DNA of 64,000 bases from Lepidodermella squamata (GCA_047495785.1 JBLDXI010000074.1:1364001-1428000), one strand, 5' to 3'. Numbered from the stretch's first letter, positions 20,801 to 34,101 are shown. The notes: generated by a model not told the origin, from the sequence alone. Numbers and translations are program-made.

Positions 20801-23800
20801 ATTGAAATTTGAAACTCACGAATAATTGGAAATTTTGGAAATTTCCAAAAAATTGAAATTTGAAACTCACGAATAATTGGAAATTTTGGAAATTTCCAAA
20901 AAATTGAAATTTGAAACTCACGAATAATTGGAAATTTTGGAAATTTCCAAAAAATTGAAATTTGAAACTCACGAATAATTGGAAATTTTGGAAATTTCCA
21001 AAAAATTGAAATTTGAAACTCACGAATAATTGGAAATTTTGGAAATTTCCAAAAAATTGAAATTTGAAACTCACGAATAATTGGAAATTTGGAATTTGGA
21101 ATTTCAAAATTCTGAAAATTCCAAATTCCAAGTTATGAATTTCATTTTCAACTTAAAAATTTAGTATTCAGCTTTAAAATTGTTTCAAAATTTCCAACTT
21201 CAGAAATTTTTGAATTGGAAATTTCAAAATAAAATGTTCCTAAAAAAATAATGGATCCCAATGGATTTTTTCAAATTCCTTGACTTCTTTGGTTTTCTGA
21301 TTCCGGAAAATCAGCTAAAAAAAATTGAGAATGAAATTCACCGATATTTTGCGACCGCTAACCTTGGCGCGAGCCGTCGATACCGGAATAGCCGCCGAGC
21401 TAGTTTCGTAGAATTCGGTCGAGTAAGGCGCCATTGTGGTTGTCGTGCGTCTCCGGCGTTTCTTCGCCGTCGAAAACACGCTGAGCACGCGCTCGGCCTT
21501 CGTGCTGAACGGCGTCTGCACGATTTCGTCGGCGTCGTTGATCCAATCGCGCGTCATCATCGCCATCAAGGCGTTGTTCGGCCGCTTTGTCGGTTTCAAA
21601 GCCGCTGCGGCTGCTGCTGGTTCGTTATAGGACATTCCTGAAATAAGGACGTATCAAGAATAAAAAACAGCATTCGAAATAAAAAATTAAAAATTAGACC
21701 AGTTGTCAAAATTAAATAAGCTAATAAAAAATTGAAATCAATTCCGAATTTTAGTGAAAAATTAAAAATTTAACAAAATTTCAAGAATGAATTTTAAAAT
21801 TCTAAAAATTAATTTTCTCATCTATTTGTAAATTTTGTTTGGAAATTAATTTCAAAACCTCAAATCAATTTCATTCAAATTTAAAAATTCAATTTCGCAA
21901 AATTTGACCTTTGAAATTCGTTAAATTTTACTTTTAAAGTTCGCAAATAACTCTTGAAAAATTTCGAAACGGGTTCAGTTTACTGTTGCTCACCTGGTAC
22001 GAATGGCATGCTGGTCTGGGTGTCTCCCCGGCTAGGTGGTGACGCGGCAGGTAAAGGCATGTACTGCTGCGACGGCGCCTGGGCCACCTGTTGGTCGGGT
22101 TTCGGGGCGAAAGGCGGTGCTGGCTGCCCGGCTACAAATGGCATGTGCGGAATCGGAGCCTGCGTCGCCCTCGGCTGTTGCTGCTGGTTCCAGCCGGCCA
22201 GGGTGACCGGGGCGAAGGGTGACTCATCGCCGGATGAACCTTGCCGCTGCTGGGGGTTTTGGAACCCGCCAGGCATTTGAGGCTGAAATTGTTGTTGTTG
22301 TTGCTGCTGCATTTGTTGCTGTTGTTGCATCTGCTGTTGCAACTGTTGCTGTTGTTGCTGCTGCTGCTGCTGTTGCTGTTGGGGTTGGCCGTATTGGATT
22401 GGGTAGTTTTGCGGCTGATAACCTGGATTGATGTCATTCTGGCCGTACTGACCCTGCTGGCCAAATCGACCTAGAAGAAAAATACAGACAAAATATTAGA
22501 GATTTTCAACCCCAAAATTGCGATGTTAATTATTAAGCGTTAATTATTAGTAGAACAAGCAACTAAAATGCTAAGTTAAAATTATATTGCCCAAGTTAGC
22601 AAGGAATTGCATACCACACTTTCATATCCTGTTCATTTTGGCTAATTCTTGGTATCAATTCTCCTTCCGGAACCTCGAAGCTGCTATCAATCCAATTCCT
22701 TCTCCTGTATTATTTTAAATAAAATGCCTAATTTAGCAATAATCCCCTGATCCTATACTGAAAAAGGAAAATTAAGTTGCCAAATAGGGATTCTCTCTCT
22801 CTCCCTATATCATTTTCTGAGTGTATCCTTTTTTCAATTTCCTACTCCAGTTATGTCTCCCTTTCCTACACTTACCTACACTAAATCCTAATTTTGCAGT
22901 TTTTCCCCAACATATCCTATATTCCCATTTAGGGTTCTAGTTTTTTAAAGGAAATACCCTATTTACCAGCTATACATCCTTTGAGATCCCTAACGTTGAG
23001 ATTCCTAATCTCCGAGTTCCTGATTCATAACGCAATTGAATAGGATGAGCCATGATACGTCCTTTATCGTATCCAAGTGGAACCCTAACTGAAGCTTTTC
23101 CGAGAATTCCATTTCTAATACTCTTGCGACCTTATTTTTCAGTTTTCCTAATCTCTTTGCTGACCCTCCACGATCAATTCCTTGCGCAAAATCCTTGTTT
23201 ACGAAAAATAAAAAAGCCAATATATATGAAGCGTGTTTGATTATGGAAGCGCAGTGGGTAAAGTGCTGAATGGCAAAAAGTGGGCGTAAAAAAATTCAAA
23301 GCCGTGCGTAGATGATTTGTATGAATTGCGAACGTGATAAGTTGTGCTTGTTTGCTTTTTTCGCGATCGGTTTGATCGGCAAGAGCAGGCCGGGTGGTGC
23401 GTGCTCACGCTTGCTACTACTACCACTACTGATGGTGCTAGCTCCTCCTCCGCCACCCATCAAGTCTGTTGAAACAGGGCTACCCGTGCTGTAGTAGCTA
23501 GAGCTAAGGTGCGTTGTGAACGCGTGCGGCTTTTCTATCAACATCCACGAACCGCTAGAGGCCGATTGCGTTATCAACGCCGCCGGAAGCTGGGGCCGGT
23601 TGGTGGGCGGCGGCGGCGCTGGCTGCGTCGGCTGCGTCACGATTTGATAGCCATTGTGGTGGGGTGGCGACTGCACCGAGTCGTCCTGCGAGCCGAACGT
23701 TGGCCGCACGCACCGCATCGTACAGCCGTTCGAGCAGCATTTGTAGAAGAATTCACAGTCCTGGTCGTTCGAACACGTCTGCACGCAGCCGCCGGTGCCG

Positions 23801-26471
23801 TAGCCGAGCGATGGGCACGTGCCGGGCTTGTCGTCTATTTTTGCAAGGGGGAGGCAGTTTCACGGTACATTTAACAACGCGGCATCAGCATTATTTTCGA
23901 TCATTCGCAACAAATTTGAAAATTTGACAACAATTTGAATAAATATTGGAAAATTAATTATAAAATTGCGAGACAATTTTCGAAAATTTGTGAAATAAGA
24001 AAAATTGAGCTTTTAAGGAAAAATAAAATTGATTTTAGCCAAATTGGAAATTTCAAGCCGATAAAAATGTGGATTCGATTTCGGTGAATTTCAGTTGTCT
24101 CAAAAATTTTAGCTCTATTTTCATACCCAACCGCAAAGGAAAATATTCGCGAAGCTTCCAAGTTTGGCCGTGCCTCCGATTCCTCAAGTTGCTGATCTAT
24201 GGAACCTTTCAGATTCATTTCAAGGAAAAGATCCCAGGTCGTAAGGGCGATTTTAGTAATTCTAGTCGTAGTAGAGTTGCGCAAATGCGAAAATTGCAAA
24301 AAATGTAAAATCTTACTCGAAATCATGAAAAATTGCTCAAGGAAGCCAAAATGGTGAAACAAAAAAATTAGCCATTCCGCGAGTTAAATTCAGTTTCAAT
24401 TCAAACACTTCAAATTTCGAAAAAAAAATTAAATTTTCAAAATTTACGATGCGTTCATGTCATGCGTGAAAGCATGTGATAACAATCCGTATCAAGGCAT
24501 GTAAAAAAAAATTATTCTTCGATAGAAATGAACTCACTTGTTTTCGGCAAGACCTTGTAATTATTGGGCTCATGCGTGACGGCCGCTGTTGCGACCGGCT
24601 GGTCCAAGATCTGATACGACCGCCTAGATTGGCTGTTGTTGTCATTTCCATTTCCATTGCCATCATTGCTGCCCCCAGCACCCGCGCCGCTGGAACTCGA
24701 GTTGAGCTTGCCGACGCTCCACTTGGGCGCCTGGCCGCTCGAGAACGTGACGCAGAGCTTGCCGCAGCCGCTCGAACAGCACAGCGACGAGCCGGGCGCG
24801 CCGCCGCAGTCGTGCTCGGCGTTGCACTGCACCTCGCACGAGCGCGGCAGGAAGTTGGTCGGCGGGCACTGGTGCGCGGACGGCGGCGCGTCGTACGGCG
24901 CGATGCCCGGCAGCTTCGACCCGCCACCGCCGCCGTTCTTGTTGAACTGAGCCGGCGCCGATGGTTTAGCCGTGTTCCAGATCACCTGGGCGCCGCTTGG
25001 GAACCGCGAAGCTGGCGGTTGTTGCGGTTGTTGCATTTGCTGCTGCTGCTGCTGTTGTTGTTGTTGCTGGTTGAATTGCTGCGGTTGCTGGTGCTGATGC
25101 TGGGGCATCATACCTGAACATTTCAAAAATCAAAATTTGAAAATTTTCCATTGTCAAATTGCCGTGTCAAACAAATTAGTTTTCATATTTTCCGCGAATT
25201 TCAAGCAGCAACTGCGCAGAACAGCGAATGCGACAAAACAGCAAATTTTATATTTCGCCACAAAACAGCGAAAACTTGCTGTGTAAAAGATGTTTTTGCT
25301 GTTATGTCGCAAGTTGGAAAATTTGCTGTTTTGTCGCGTTTGCTGTTTTGGGTTATTGCTGTTATTACGGTCAAAGGAACTAAGGATAAACTTCAGCGAA
25401 GTATGTTGCCTCAAAATACGGTGAAGATAGTGCTAATCTCAACTTTGGCTTGGTTTTTTCAACCAATATAACGCGAAAGGTCCTTCTAACTTTCAAGGTT
25501 TAAGATATTCCAAGTTTCAAGGACCGATAATGAAATAACCAAATAACAGCCCTACTTCAAAATATCAAGGGATCACTTGGAAATTATGATTCGCCCACTT
25601 TTGAAGGATAATGCTCACCTTGAGGCGGGCCAAATGGTAGCTCCTGTTGAATAGGACTCGGCAACGTGGGTGACAGGCGGCCACCAGCACCTCCGCCGCC
25701 ACCTCCACCGCCCATGGCCATCATAGCCTCCTGCTGTTGCTTCGAATTCTGCCCACCGTACATGGACATGAGTGACGACTGATCATTGGCGTTGCCGTTG
25801 TTGCCGTTGCCATTCGCTGCGTTCATGATATCGGCGGCGTTCGTGCTCGGCGGCATGCACATGGTGCCGCAGCCGTTGAAGCAGCACTTCTGCTCGTACG
25901 TGCAGTTCATGTCGGTGCGGCACTGCGACACGCACCAGCCGTAGTCGCGCACCGACACCGATTGCGGGCACACCCCGGGCTTTTCTAAAAAGCACAAGCA
26001 AATAAATTCCAAAATTGAAATATTTATCAACAAAGAACAAAGAAATATTATAAAATTTCAAATTAATTTCAAATTCAAATTTTTAAAAGAGAATTTCAAA
26101 ATAATAATTTTAAAATTCCAATATTGCTTAATTTTTGTTTTACCAAATTCAGATAATTTAATTCTCGAAATTAGGATGAAAACGAAAAGTTGATTAATAA
26201 TTTCGTTACCTTCGGACGATTGTTGGAAGGCGGGCGAAACACCAACGGGTACAGCACTTGTTATCGCGGCATTGGCGAATTCAGGCGGCAAGGGAAGCCG
26301 GAGGGGCTGGTTCGGTTGCGCGGCGGCTGCGGCGTAGGACGGGTCGGACTGGGCGCCGGCGAGCTGGGCGAGCATCACGGCGCCCAGCAGCAGTGCGAGG
26401 CCGAGCGACGAGGATTCGGGTAAGGAGGATCGCGCACCTGCCGCGAGGCCGCGCCGTTTTTTCACCGACAT
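17444..26471 (-). CDS. Large secreted WAP/Kunitz multidomain protein
   Basis: Nine exons (minus strand): 26210-26471, 25619-25984, 24538-25113, 23409-23834, 21994-22470, 21363-21637, 19797-20523, 18174-19040 and 17444-17787. They give 1439 residues, and the phases agree at every junction; all introns are phase 1 except the one between 21363 and 20523, as is usual in shuffled extracellular proteins. An N-terminal signal segment (LGLALLLGAVMLAQLAGA) is followed by three WAP four-disulfide domains, each with all eight cysteines (exons 2, 3 and 4). Then come Gln-rich linkers, a GC-rich exon with an unassigned globular domain (CIVHNQSALDPQHF to SKMVVPYLDG), a Ser/Glu/Gln/His-rich region, and a C-terminal Kunitz domain with Arg at P1. 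It is probably an extracellular or cuticle-associated protease inhibitor. A frame read-through at the fourth exon gives an alternative end at 23296. Confidence 0.85.
19560..19693. mobile_element. Perfect palindromic MITE in a WAP/Kunitz intron
   Basis: Arms 19560-19610 and 19643-19693 are exact 51-bp reverse complements beginning GGGTCAATACATATAAAATT, with a 32-base loop. GAA occurs on both sides and may be a 3-bp target duplication. No mismatch in 51 bp implies recent insertion. It lies in the intron between the exons ending at 19797 and 19040. Confidence 0.85.
20570..21085. repeat. 51-bp intronic tandem array, about ten units
   Basis: Units of 51 bp are essentially identical. Each holds ACTCACGAATAATT (plus strand) every 51 bases from 20610 to 21069, so on the gene's sense strand each carries a GTGAGT donor consensus. 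51 is a multiple of three and has no stop in one frame, which makes a spurious 199-codon frame. The array sits in the phase-0 intron between 21363 and 20523. Confidence 0.95.
25220..25347. repeat. Inverted repeat in a WAP/Kunitz intron
   Basis: 30-bp ends that are nearly perfect reverse complements contain GCGACAAAACAGCAAATTTT. The interior holds further copies of the AACAGCRAA motif and its complement. It is a probable MITE between exons 2 and 3. Confidence 0.65.
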
Positions 26472-29400
26472 GCCTTCAACTACAGCTAGGTTCAGGAGTA
26501 TAAAATACGCCCTAAAAATGCAAGAACAAGCTTCAGTACAAAAGTATTAAGAAAATATTCGAAAAACTCGAAGAGTTAAGAGATACGAAACTCCGAGAAA
26601 GGTGTCCATACTTCGAAATCGGAGATTTTGCTGCTAAATTAGACCACAAATAACTACTGAAGGATTCTCAGTAAGCAAAAAACGAACCATCGCCTATCTT
26701 TAAAAAATATCAAAAACCTTTATTAATTCATCCTAATTCCTAGCATCGCTTTTATCCAAATTCCTAATTTCTTATTTCCAGTTATTCCAGTATCTGAGCC
26801 TAGAAACTCATTCTTTTTAGAATTTGGGATCTCAACACATGGCTTATCCTTATTCGAATAAATCTATTCAGAACTCCGCTCTTAAACATCGACCATAGCC
26901 CACCTCTGGCTTTCCTAAAAATTGACCTTAAAAGATTCCAAACGTTCATATCCGAGCCCAAGTCGATGATGACTTGATTGAACTTAACAAAAAAAGCATC
27001 TCAATTTGGCAAAAAAAAGCTATTTCTCAAACCTTCGTAGATTGAAATAAACGAAAATAAAAAAGACTGAAGTCAGTTGATGAAAAGGGACAGTAGAGAC
27101 AGTAGAGGGGGAAAAAAGCTGGCTGGGCGCGCGAAGTTGACCTGACGAGCGAGAGGAGGGATGGAGAGAAAAAAGCGGCGGCGCGCGGCGTGCAAAAAAA
27201 GCGCGCGCTCGAGGCGATAGCTGCGATAGTTACAGCCGTAGCTGATGATGACGGCCGCGCGGCGCTGGTGTTGGTGATGCGCCATCGACGTCGACGCGTC
27301 GCCAGTGCGATGCGTGACGGCGTGCGAACGCTGCGACTGCGCTGGCGCCACGCTGCGACCTGGTAGTCCGGCCTGGCCGCAGAACAAAGGCACAGCTTTC
27401 TGGTAATCTCACTCGCATAGCAAGACGCCACTAGCTACTACTGCGCTGCTGCTGCTGCTGCTGCTGTCTTCGTCGTATTCTTGCTGCTCGAAAATGAGCG
27501 CAATAAGAAAGCGTCTAATACCTGTTGCAACAAACGCCATTATCATGTGTAGCAGCAGACGGCGATGATGATAACCGCAAGTTGCTTAATTGCACGCGTA
27601 AACACAAGCGGGGCGAAAGTCAGGCAACACGCCACTTGATCGCCGATCGCACAAGGGCGCGCGCGGTTTTTGCGCGCAACAATATTATTGCTTTATTGCG
27701 CGCGAACAAATTATTAATTATTGCAGCAGCGATACGTGATGCGCGCGCACTAATAAAATTGAACGCGCGCGGGCGCTCGCTTTAAGTGCGCAATAAATTG
27801 AACGTAAATTGTTTGCGCGACGGTCACGAAATACGTATAGCCGATATAAAATTAGGCGCATCCATCAACCAAGTCAACGCCTCGTCCCGTTCGAGTACTA
27901 TTATAGTGATCACTCTCTCAGGTAATAATGGAAACAATAACATGGTAATAAAAGTTTTCGCTCTCTCTCTTCTCTTCTCTCTCTGGGTCGTCAAAATTGT
28001 AAACAAACAACGCGCGAAGACGCGAATTTGCTGCCGCATCTCGCCAATTGCCGCCGCAGACGACGGCGCCGTAAAGCCGTCATCCAACAGCAAGCAACAC
28101 AATGCCAGCTGGCCACGCATCCCGCACATCTTCTTGTTCTTCTGCTTCTTCTTCTTCTTCTTGGTCTTCTTCGTTAAATTCTAGTGTCTCAAGTTATTGC
28201 AAAATAATAACAATAATAATAATAATAATAAAGGCAAGAAAGTTATTTGTTTAAAATTATTAAACTCTCGACACTGCAACGGCGGTGGTGAATGACACAC
28301 AGCAATATAAATTAGGTACCTGCCCGCATGCAATAATAACCGTTGTGGCTTATAATGAAAATTTCTCTGAAATCTCTCATAAAACTAAAATTTTAACAAC
28401 GCCTTTATAGGTTGGCGCGAAAAATGCTGGTTGAAATTGAAAAAAAAAATCCGAAAAATTAACGACAAAATTACGAATAATTTTCCGAGGTAATTCAAAA
28501 CCATGTTTCGAACAATATCGATTGTCGATTAGGAAATATTACCCAAATTAAAAAAAATCGAAATTATCAGTAAATTTTTTTAAATTTCTTGGTAATACCA
28601 CCGAATAAGTTGTAATATCATCGCAGTTCGGAAACCGCAGGTATTCAAAGTGATGTATAAATTGCTAAAACCTAAGCGCGGATAAAAAAATTCATATTGC
28701 AGCTTCATAATTTTCCTAAAAAAAACGTTATATATTGTTTTTTAGGGACTATATCGAGCATTGTTTGAAAAGAAATATTTCCTATTAATCGCCAGGATCT
28801 AAGAGTTGACGGATGACTATAGTGTCTCATATCGCATGTTCCTTGATATAAATTAATTGTATGTAATTACTATTATTATTAGTATAGCAAATGAATTTAA
28901 TCTAAATATTCACGCGGCTGGTGGCGTTGAAATGATGCAGCTCTCTAAGAATAAATCGCCGATGAGAGCGCGGAGATGGCACTCGAGACAAGGTGAAGAC
29001 GCGAGTTGGGACTTTCACATGGTACAATACGGCAGGCAGTCAAGTGCCAGTATTTTTAGCCTAGCTGGACTCTGAAATGTAGTGCGTGCGCGCTCGCTCG
29101 CGCATTAATTACGCGCGAATACGTAGACGCCTCGCGTTAATTGCGCGCACAGGTTAATTAGCGCGCAATGCGAGCGAGAATAAAGCTGTCTAAATACCTG
29201 CGACCACTACACCATGGCAAAGAGCATTTCGCTGGTGCAAGTTTGCCTACGAGAACAGAATCAAAATGTAGCAAAATACATCTTTCATCCGGGAAGCCAG
29301 ATTGCGTCCATCTTAAAATTTCGTGCTAAATTTTGAAGTAAAACGGAGACGAAACGAAGCTATATTGAAAAAAATTTAAATCCAATTGCAAAAATGTATT

Positions 29401-30359
29401 CTTACAAGGCCAACAAGGCCGAATGTAAGGCCAAATGTAAGTTCTCAGCCAAGCTGATAGGTAGAATTTTTCTGAATTTTTTTAAGCAAATGGCAAATAA
29501 AGAAACTAGTCGGAAAATCGACACCGGGGTCTCATGCGCACATTAGTTCCTATCAGCTTGCGATTTCACAAGTTATACTCGCGCCCAGATGAATGCATTG
29601 AGAGTTCAATAGCCAGCCTAATACTGTTTCCCAAGTGTTTCATAACAATTCAAGAAGACAATAAACGAAAATTGGTTAAATGGAAGGAAAATTAATTAGA
29701 AAAAATTATTCATAATAAAAATTAAATAAATAATTTTTAATAAATAAATTAAAAATAAAAAATTGAAAAATGACGCAAAAAATATCCTCGATTAATTATC
29801 ATCTCTGCAATATCATTATCTCCGCTATCCAGACATTGACGAATTTATTTCCGAATTCCTCGGAAAACATTCCATTTGTTGCAGTTGGAACTGTCAGTAA
29901 TTCGGTGTAGTATGAATGGAAGAGAAAAGGTTGGAAAATAAGACAAAAACTGCATAAAAGAGTCGCCGGAGGCAAATGAGCAGCTCACTTATTTTTGTTC
30001 AGAATATTATATCACCATTAGTAGCTCTCGGCTATGAGACGTCGCCATCACATAGGATGACAATGACACTTTTAAATCGGCCGTTTTTTTTCTTCTTCCA
30101 AGCTCGGGAAAAACAAAGTAAGGAATAATATACAAAGCTTTTATTTGCGTGGTATCTTTCGCCTGGAAAAACTTGGTCAGATGTTAACTTTTTTACGGTG
30201 CCACGATAAAATTTTTGAAATTTTGAACTGCGTGATAAGGCAACGCGTGAGCATGGTATTGTTCGCGTGAATGTAGGCCATTTTACAAGGAACACATCCT
30301 AATTATATTCAAGTGCTGTATCGGCGTACCGCGAGCTTGGAAATGTGCATAAAGAAAGT

Positions 30360-30450
30360 CGAAAATCTTTTAGCGGAACCACATTTCCATGAAGCTGAAC
30401 CTTACTCGAAATAGGCCAAATGTCGCTTTTCGAATAATTCTGCGAATTAG
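30360..30450. repeat. Dispersed repeat copy
   Basis: TTAGCGGAACCACATTTCC, then GAACCTTACTCGA and TTCGAATAATTCTGCG, match the copy at 31130-31255. Confidence 0.5.
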
Positions 30451-31124
30451 AGGTACGAATTCGAGGATCAAGGATAATCTATAGGATAATCTACCAGCAA
30501 GGCCTGAAGTCAGCGGCTATCAATCGGCTGGAATCGGTCAGCATCCAAGGCGGAATCTGTAGCCACCTCAATTATACCAGAAATATCATTTTCACGACGA
30601 ATTTCGGCGTTTGATGGTACTTGGCTCTTTGTCCATAAAGCATTAGCTTCACCCAAGCTTTCAATATGATTATCAGCCGAATTTGCAAGGTTTTTCAGCT
30701 ACGTCATCGGTGTAGCTTAACCCACTGACAGCCGAATTTGTTCAACTAGCTCTCGAATGCTTGATACAGATTCACCCGGAGTTCAGCAGTTAGGCCTCTG
30801 TTTCGCCAGCTTTTCATGATAATTCAAAATGGCGTCCATCGCAATGGGTACCTAGTCAATCGGACCTTGCCGAACACGAGAAGGGCTTGAAACTTGAAAC
30901 TCACGAGGCCTTTGCATAATATATAAGAAATTAGTGAATAAAATATAGAACAAAATTACCAAAAATAGACCGGGAAAATTGAAAAATTATTAGTGAAGTC
31001 AGAAATCAGCTTGCACACTTTTTATTTTAGAATTTTCAGAGCAAAGGCTAATTTTTAACCTTGGAATTATTTGCCTGAAGTACCCTCGTTAAGGTATCAT
31101 TTTCCTGCACTTCCCGGTCTTTAG

Positions 31125-31255
31125 AAAATTTTTAGCGGAACCAAATTTACGGTGACCCGAACCTGAATTACAGTAGCGGAACCAAATTTGCTTTCTGCGG
31201 AACCTTACTCGACTAAGGGTCACCTTTTGAATAATTCTACGGCTTCGAGGCGAAG
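31125..31255. repeat. Dispersed repeat copy
   Basis: Contains two AGCGGAACCAAATTT units, GAACCTTACTCGACTAAGGG and TTGAATAATTCTACGG. It matches 30360-30450 directly and 10205-10315 in reverse. Confidence 0.5.
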
Positions 31256-32944
31256 CATGAGTTCTGAAATGCGCGCGCAGTCTCTGCCGCGGCACCGTAG
31301 TATTTTGCTACGAAGGCTATCGAGTAAATTTTATTGCATATTCACTCATTTCTCAATTTTTTCTTGTAGTCGCCCAGTTACATTCAATAATTTCGTTCAC
31401 ATTCCTCGTTGCATGCCGGCTGCATTGACGCTGCTGTAATGTCGCACCCCAGATATTCAAATTTGGCGATGCCGCATCCTATACGGCTGAGTATCAATTT
31501 GTCTCGCACTGCATGCCGTTAGTCGTCGCTGGCGGCGCGATGCAAGAGCAAGGTGCGGATTAATTGCAACTCTCGGCGCCGAGTCGGAACCCGGCACTTA
31601 ACTGCGGCACCTGTTGGGCGCTCGGGGCGCCCGCGGTCTTTGGCTCGCGGTGTCTCCGGGCGATGGCCGCGCGATCAGTAACGACGTTAAGACGCCAAAT
31701 GGCACGGCTTAGCCGGCTAATTTCGGCACTTTTGACATTCGGCTCATGTACTACAAATTCAATCAATTATTTGTATTGGCGCTCACTTTGAGCAACGCGC
31801 GCGCGCATTTGAATATATCATCATCAACATCATCGGCCTAATTAAAAATCATCGCGATTATTATTATTATTGCGCGCATAAATGAATTTAGTTTTCAAAT
31901 TTTGCCGCGCCGTCAAAGAAGCAGCGCGCATCTGCGCCGTAAGAAACACAACTTAATCCGCAGCGCTTAATCCGTCGCCTTTGAATGTGACGTGTAACTT
32001 CGTTGTTGTAGCAACCGAAAATACTAATAATGATACATAGTATTAAGGCGGCTTTGCGCGGTTTGAATAAATAACCAACAAAGGTGTGCAATTGATGCAC
32101 TGAAATATATTATTGGAAAAATGTCTGTGGAAAATATTGAAAATGACTTGAAATCAAAATTGGATCAAATTCATAGCCGACAGGATCAAATGCTCATGTC
32201 TCCGTTTTTCGGCTCAATTTCTTTCGCCCTTCCCATTTTCATTTGCTGCTCAAATTTCTGCGGAGAATTCTGAGTAAAAAATACGCCAATAAAAACACGA
32301 TGATTGAAACTGATAAAATGTTTTATTATCAGCGCGAAATTTTCTATATAATAATAAAATGTAATAAAACTTCGATTTTTGTTATCGTCCACTTTCAAAA
32401 ACTTGGCTCGCAGGCATTTTCATTTTCATATATAATATTTGCACTTTGCCCTTCGCGATTGTCACCAATAATTGTTATTAATTTCTTCAATAATAAAAAC
32501 GCCGCTTGTTTCATATTAAAGCAGATAAGCCGTATGTAATATTGACGTAGAAAATTGGCAAATACGTTACTTGTAAATATTATTATAATAGCAGTTGAAG
32601 AAATAATGTTATTAATATAATATGAATAACAATACCGCACAACATTTAACGAAAAGAAACAAAAAAGATATTGCGCGCTCACAACAGATGTGCGCAATTT
32701 TTTGTCGCAACAGGAATGCGCGCGCGTTTTCATGGTCAAGTGCAGGCGAATAATGTCGAGTGATGCAATCCAAACATATCGATATACAATATTTACTTAT
32801 ACAGATAATAGAGTGGTAATATAGCAATAACTAGATTTTTCAGCTTTCAGCTTTTGTAACAAGAGCAGTGTTTCTCGCGTGTATAACGAAGGAATGGTTA
32901 ACAATATAAGCAGGTAATAATATTATTATCGTCAGCCCAGATAA

Positions 32945-34101
32945 TTACCATTGTAAACACCCGGCTGCTTGGTACTGTTGTTGGTAACCGCCGTGGAATG
33001 CCGACGGTTCGAAGTAGCTGCTCTGATTGGCGGCCTGAGGCGACGCCGGTGCCGTGTTGGTACCAGAACCAGCGGTACCAGTCTGGTACCGCCAATCAAC
33101 AGGTGCCGGCGTGTGCCCAGCGTAGTACTGCGACGTGGGGTTGTTGCCACTTTCAGTCCACGTTTCAGACATTGGACTCGCAAAATAGCTGCTGGTAGTG
33201 ATCGGAGCCATGGTGGTACCAAACTGAATAGAAAAATCAGAAAAAAATTAATAAAAATAAAAGAATGGATCAAATGAATTTCATCCCGACCAAATGAATT
33301 TTCAACTAGGGATCAGATCGAAATCAAAATTCAAAGTTTTGGATCAATATTTGAATTCGTTATTTGATCAACACATTTCATATAATTTTTAGAGCATCTT
33401 GATCAAATCAAGAGCATCTTGAGAAAAATGGGGGAAAACTGGGAATTATTTGTAAATCTCACCTGCTGTTGGGTAGGGACAAGGCGAGGCGTAGTGGTAT
33501 AATGGTGTTGCAGAACCCGCTGCTGGTGCTGCTGTTGCATGACTAATAGATTGCTGCTCGCCAACTGGGCATCACTCGCCTTTTCCAACTTGAAACCGTG
33601 CTGCTGATCGCTCGATGAGGTGGGCGAGCACGAATTAGATTGGTGTTGCTGAAGTTTTGGCGAGCAAGAACTGGTCGAGCAGGCCGAGGGTGACATGGTC
33701 GCGACGAACGAGGCCGAAGAATTCTTGCCAGAACTCGCGTACCACGACGGGGTATCGGGCAGCAAAGCCATCGCATCAGGCGCTTGTTGCCGCAGAATTT
33801 CCTTCAACGTCCTGATGTATTTGCACGCGAATCGCAGTGTTTCGATTTTCGTCAGCTTGCCGTCGCCCTGAGCCGCGTTCGGCAGGGCTTCGCGAAGTTG
33901 ATCGAGGGCTGAGTTCAGATTGTGCATACGATTGCGTTCGCGGTCGTTCGCCTTCACACGGCGTTGTCGCTTTGCCTTCTTAGAAATGGCACATGAAATG
34001 AAGATCGACTCAATTAAATGATATTAACTCACCTCTGGCACTGGAATCGACGGGTCGAGGGAGCGTTTTCGGTTGGCAGTCGACATTTCGAAGATTGTCA
34101 T
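32945..34101 (-). CDS. Neurogenin-like bHLH transcription factor
   Basis: Three exons on the minus strand: 34033-34101, 33463-33978 and 32945-33223, all junctions phase 0, giving 287 residues. The first exon reads [19 protein letters not shown]; a second in-frame ATG at 34086 is an alternative start. The bHLH domain (about 30-88) reads [20 protein letters not shown] in the basic region/helix 1 and [20 protein letters not shown] in helix 2, which is the neurogenin pattern within the Atonal superfamily. It is expected to bind E-boxes as a heterodimer and drive neuronal fate in the nucleus. The C-terminal half is rich in Ser, Gln and His, with short aromatic motifs near the end that may activate transcription. 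Large, gene-poor, GCGCGC-rich flanks on both sides fit a developmental regulator with extended control sequences. Neurogenin rather than NeuroD is the better fit, but only a tree would decide. Confidence 0.85.

Larger units (their letters stand above)
26472..32944. other. Gene-poor intergenic region with GCGCGC islands
   Basis: No supported gene. Contents: a (CTG)n run at 27449-27471, GC-rich stretches at 27120-27400 and 27600-27790, AAT microsatellite at 28200-28235, a GCGCGC-rich block at 29085-29175, and A/T-rich sequence elsewhere. Open frames here, including a 134-codon one at 27027-27431, are compositional. The sequence just above 26471 should hold the WAP/Kunitz promoter, but no clear TATA box is visible. 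Confidence 0.5.

Noticed and set aside
20532-21131. 199-codon minus-strand frame of FQLFVSFKFQFFGN-type repeats
   Set aside because: It is the 51-bp intronic array read in a stop-free frame; it lies between well-supported exons and has no start context or domain.
27027-27431. 134-codon minus-strand frame above the WAP/Kunitz start
   Set aside because: Arg/Ser/Ala-rich composition fits GC-rich non-coding DNA; no signal, domain or supported splice sites.
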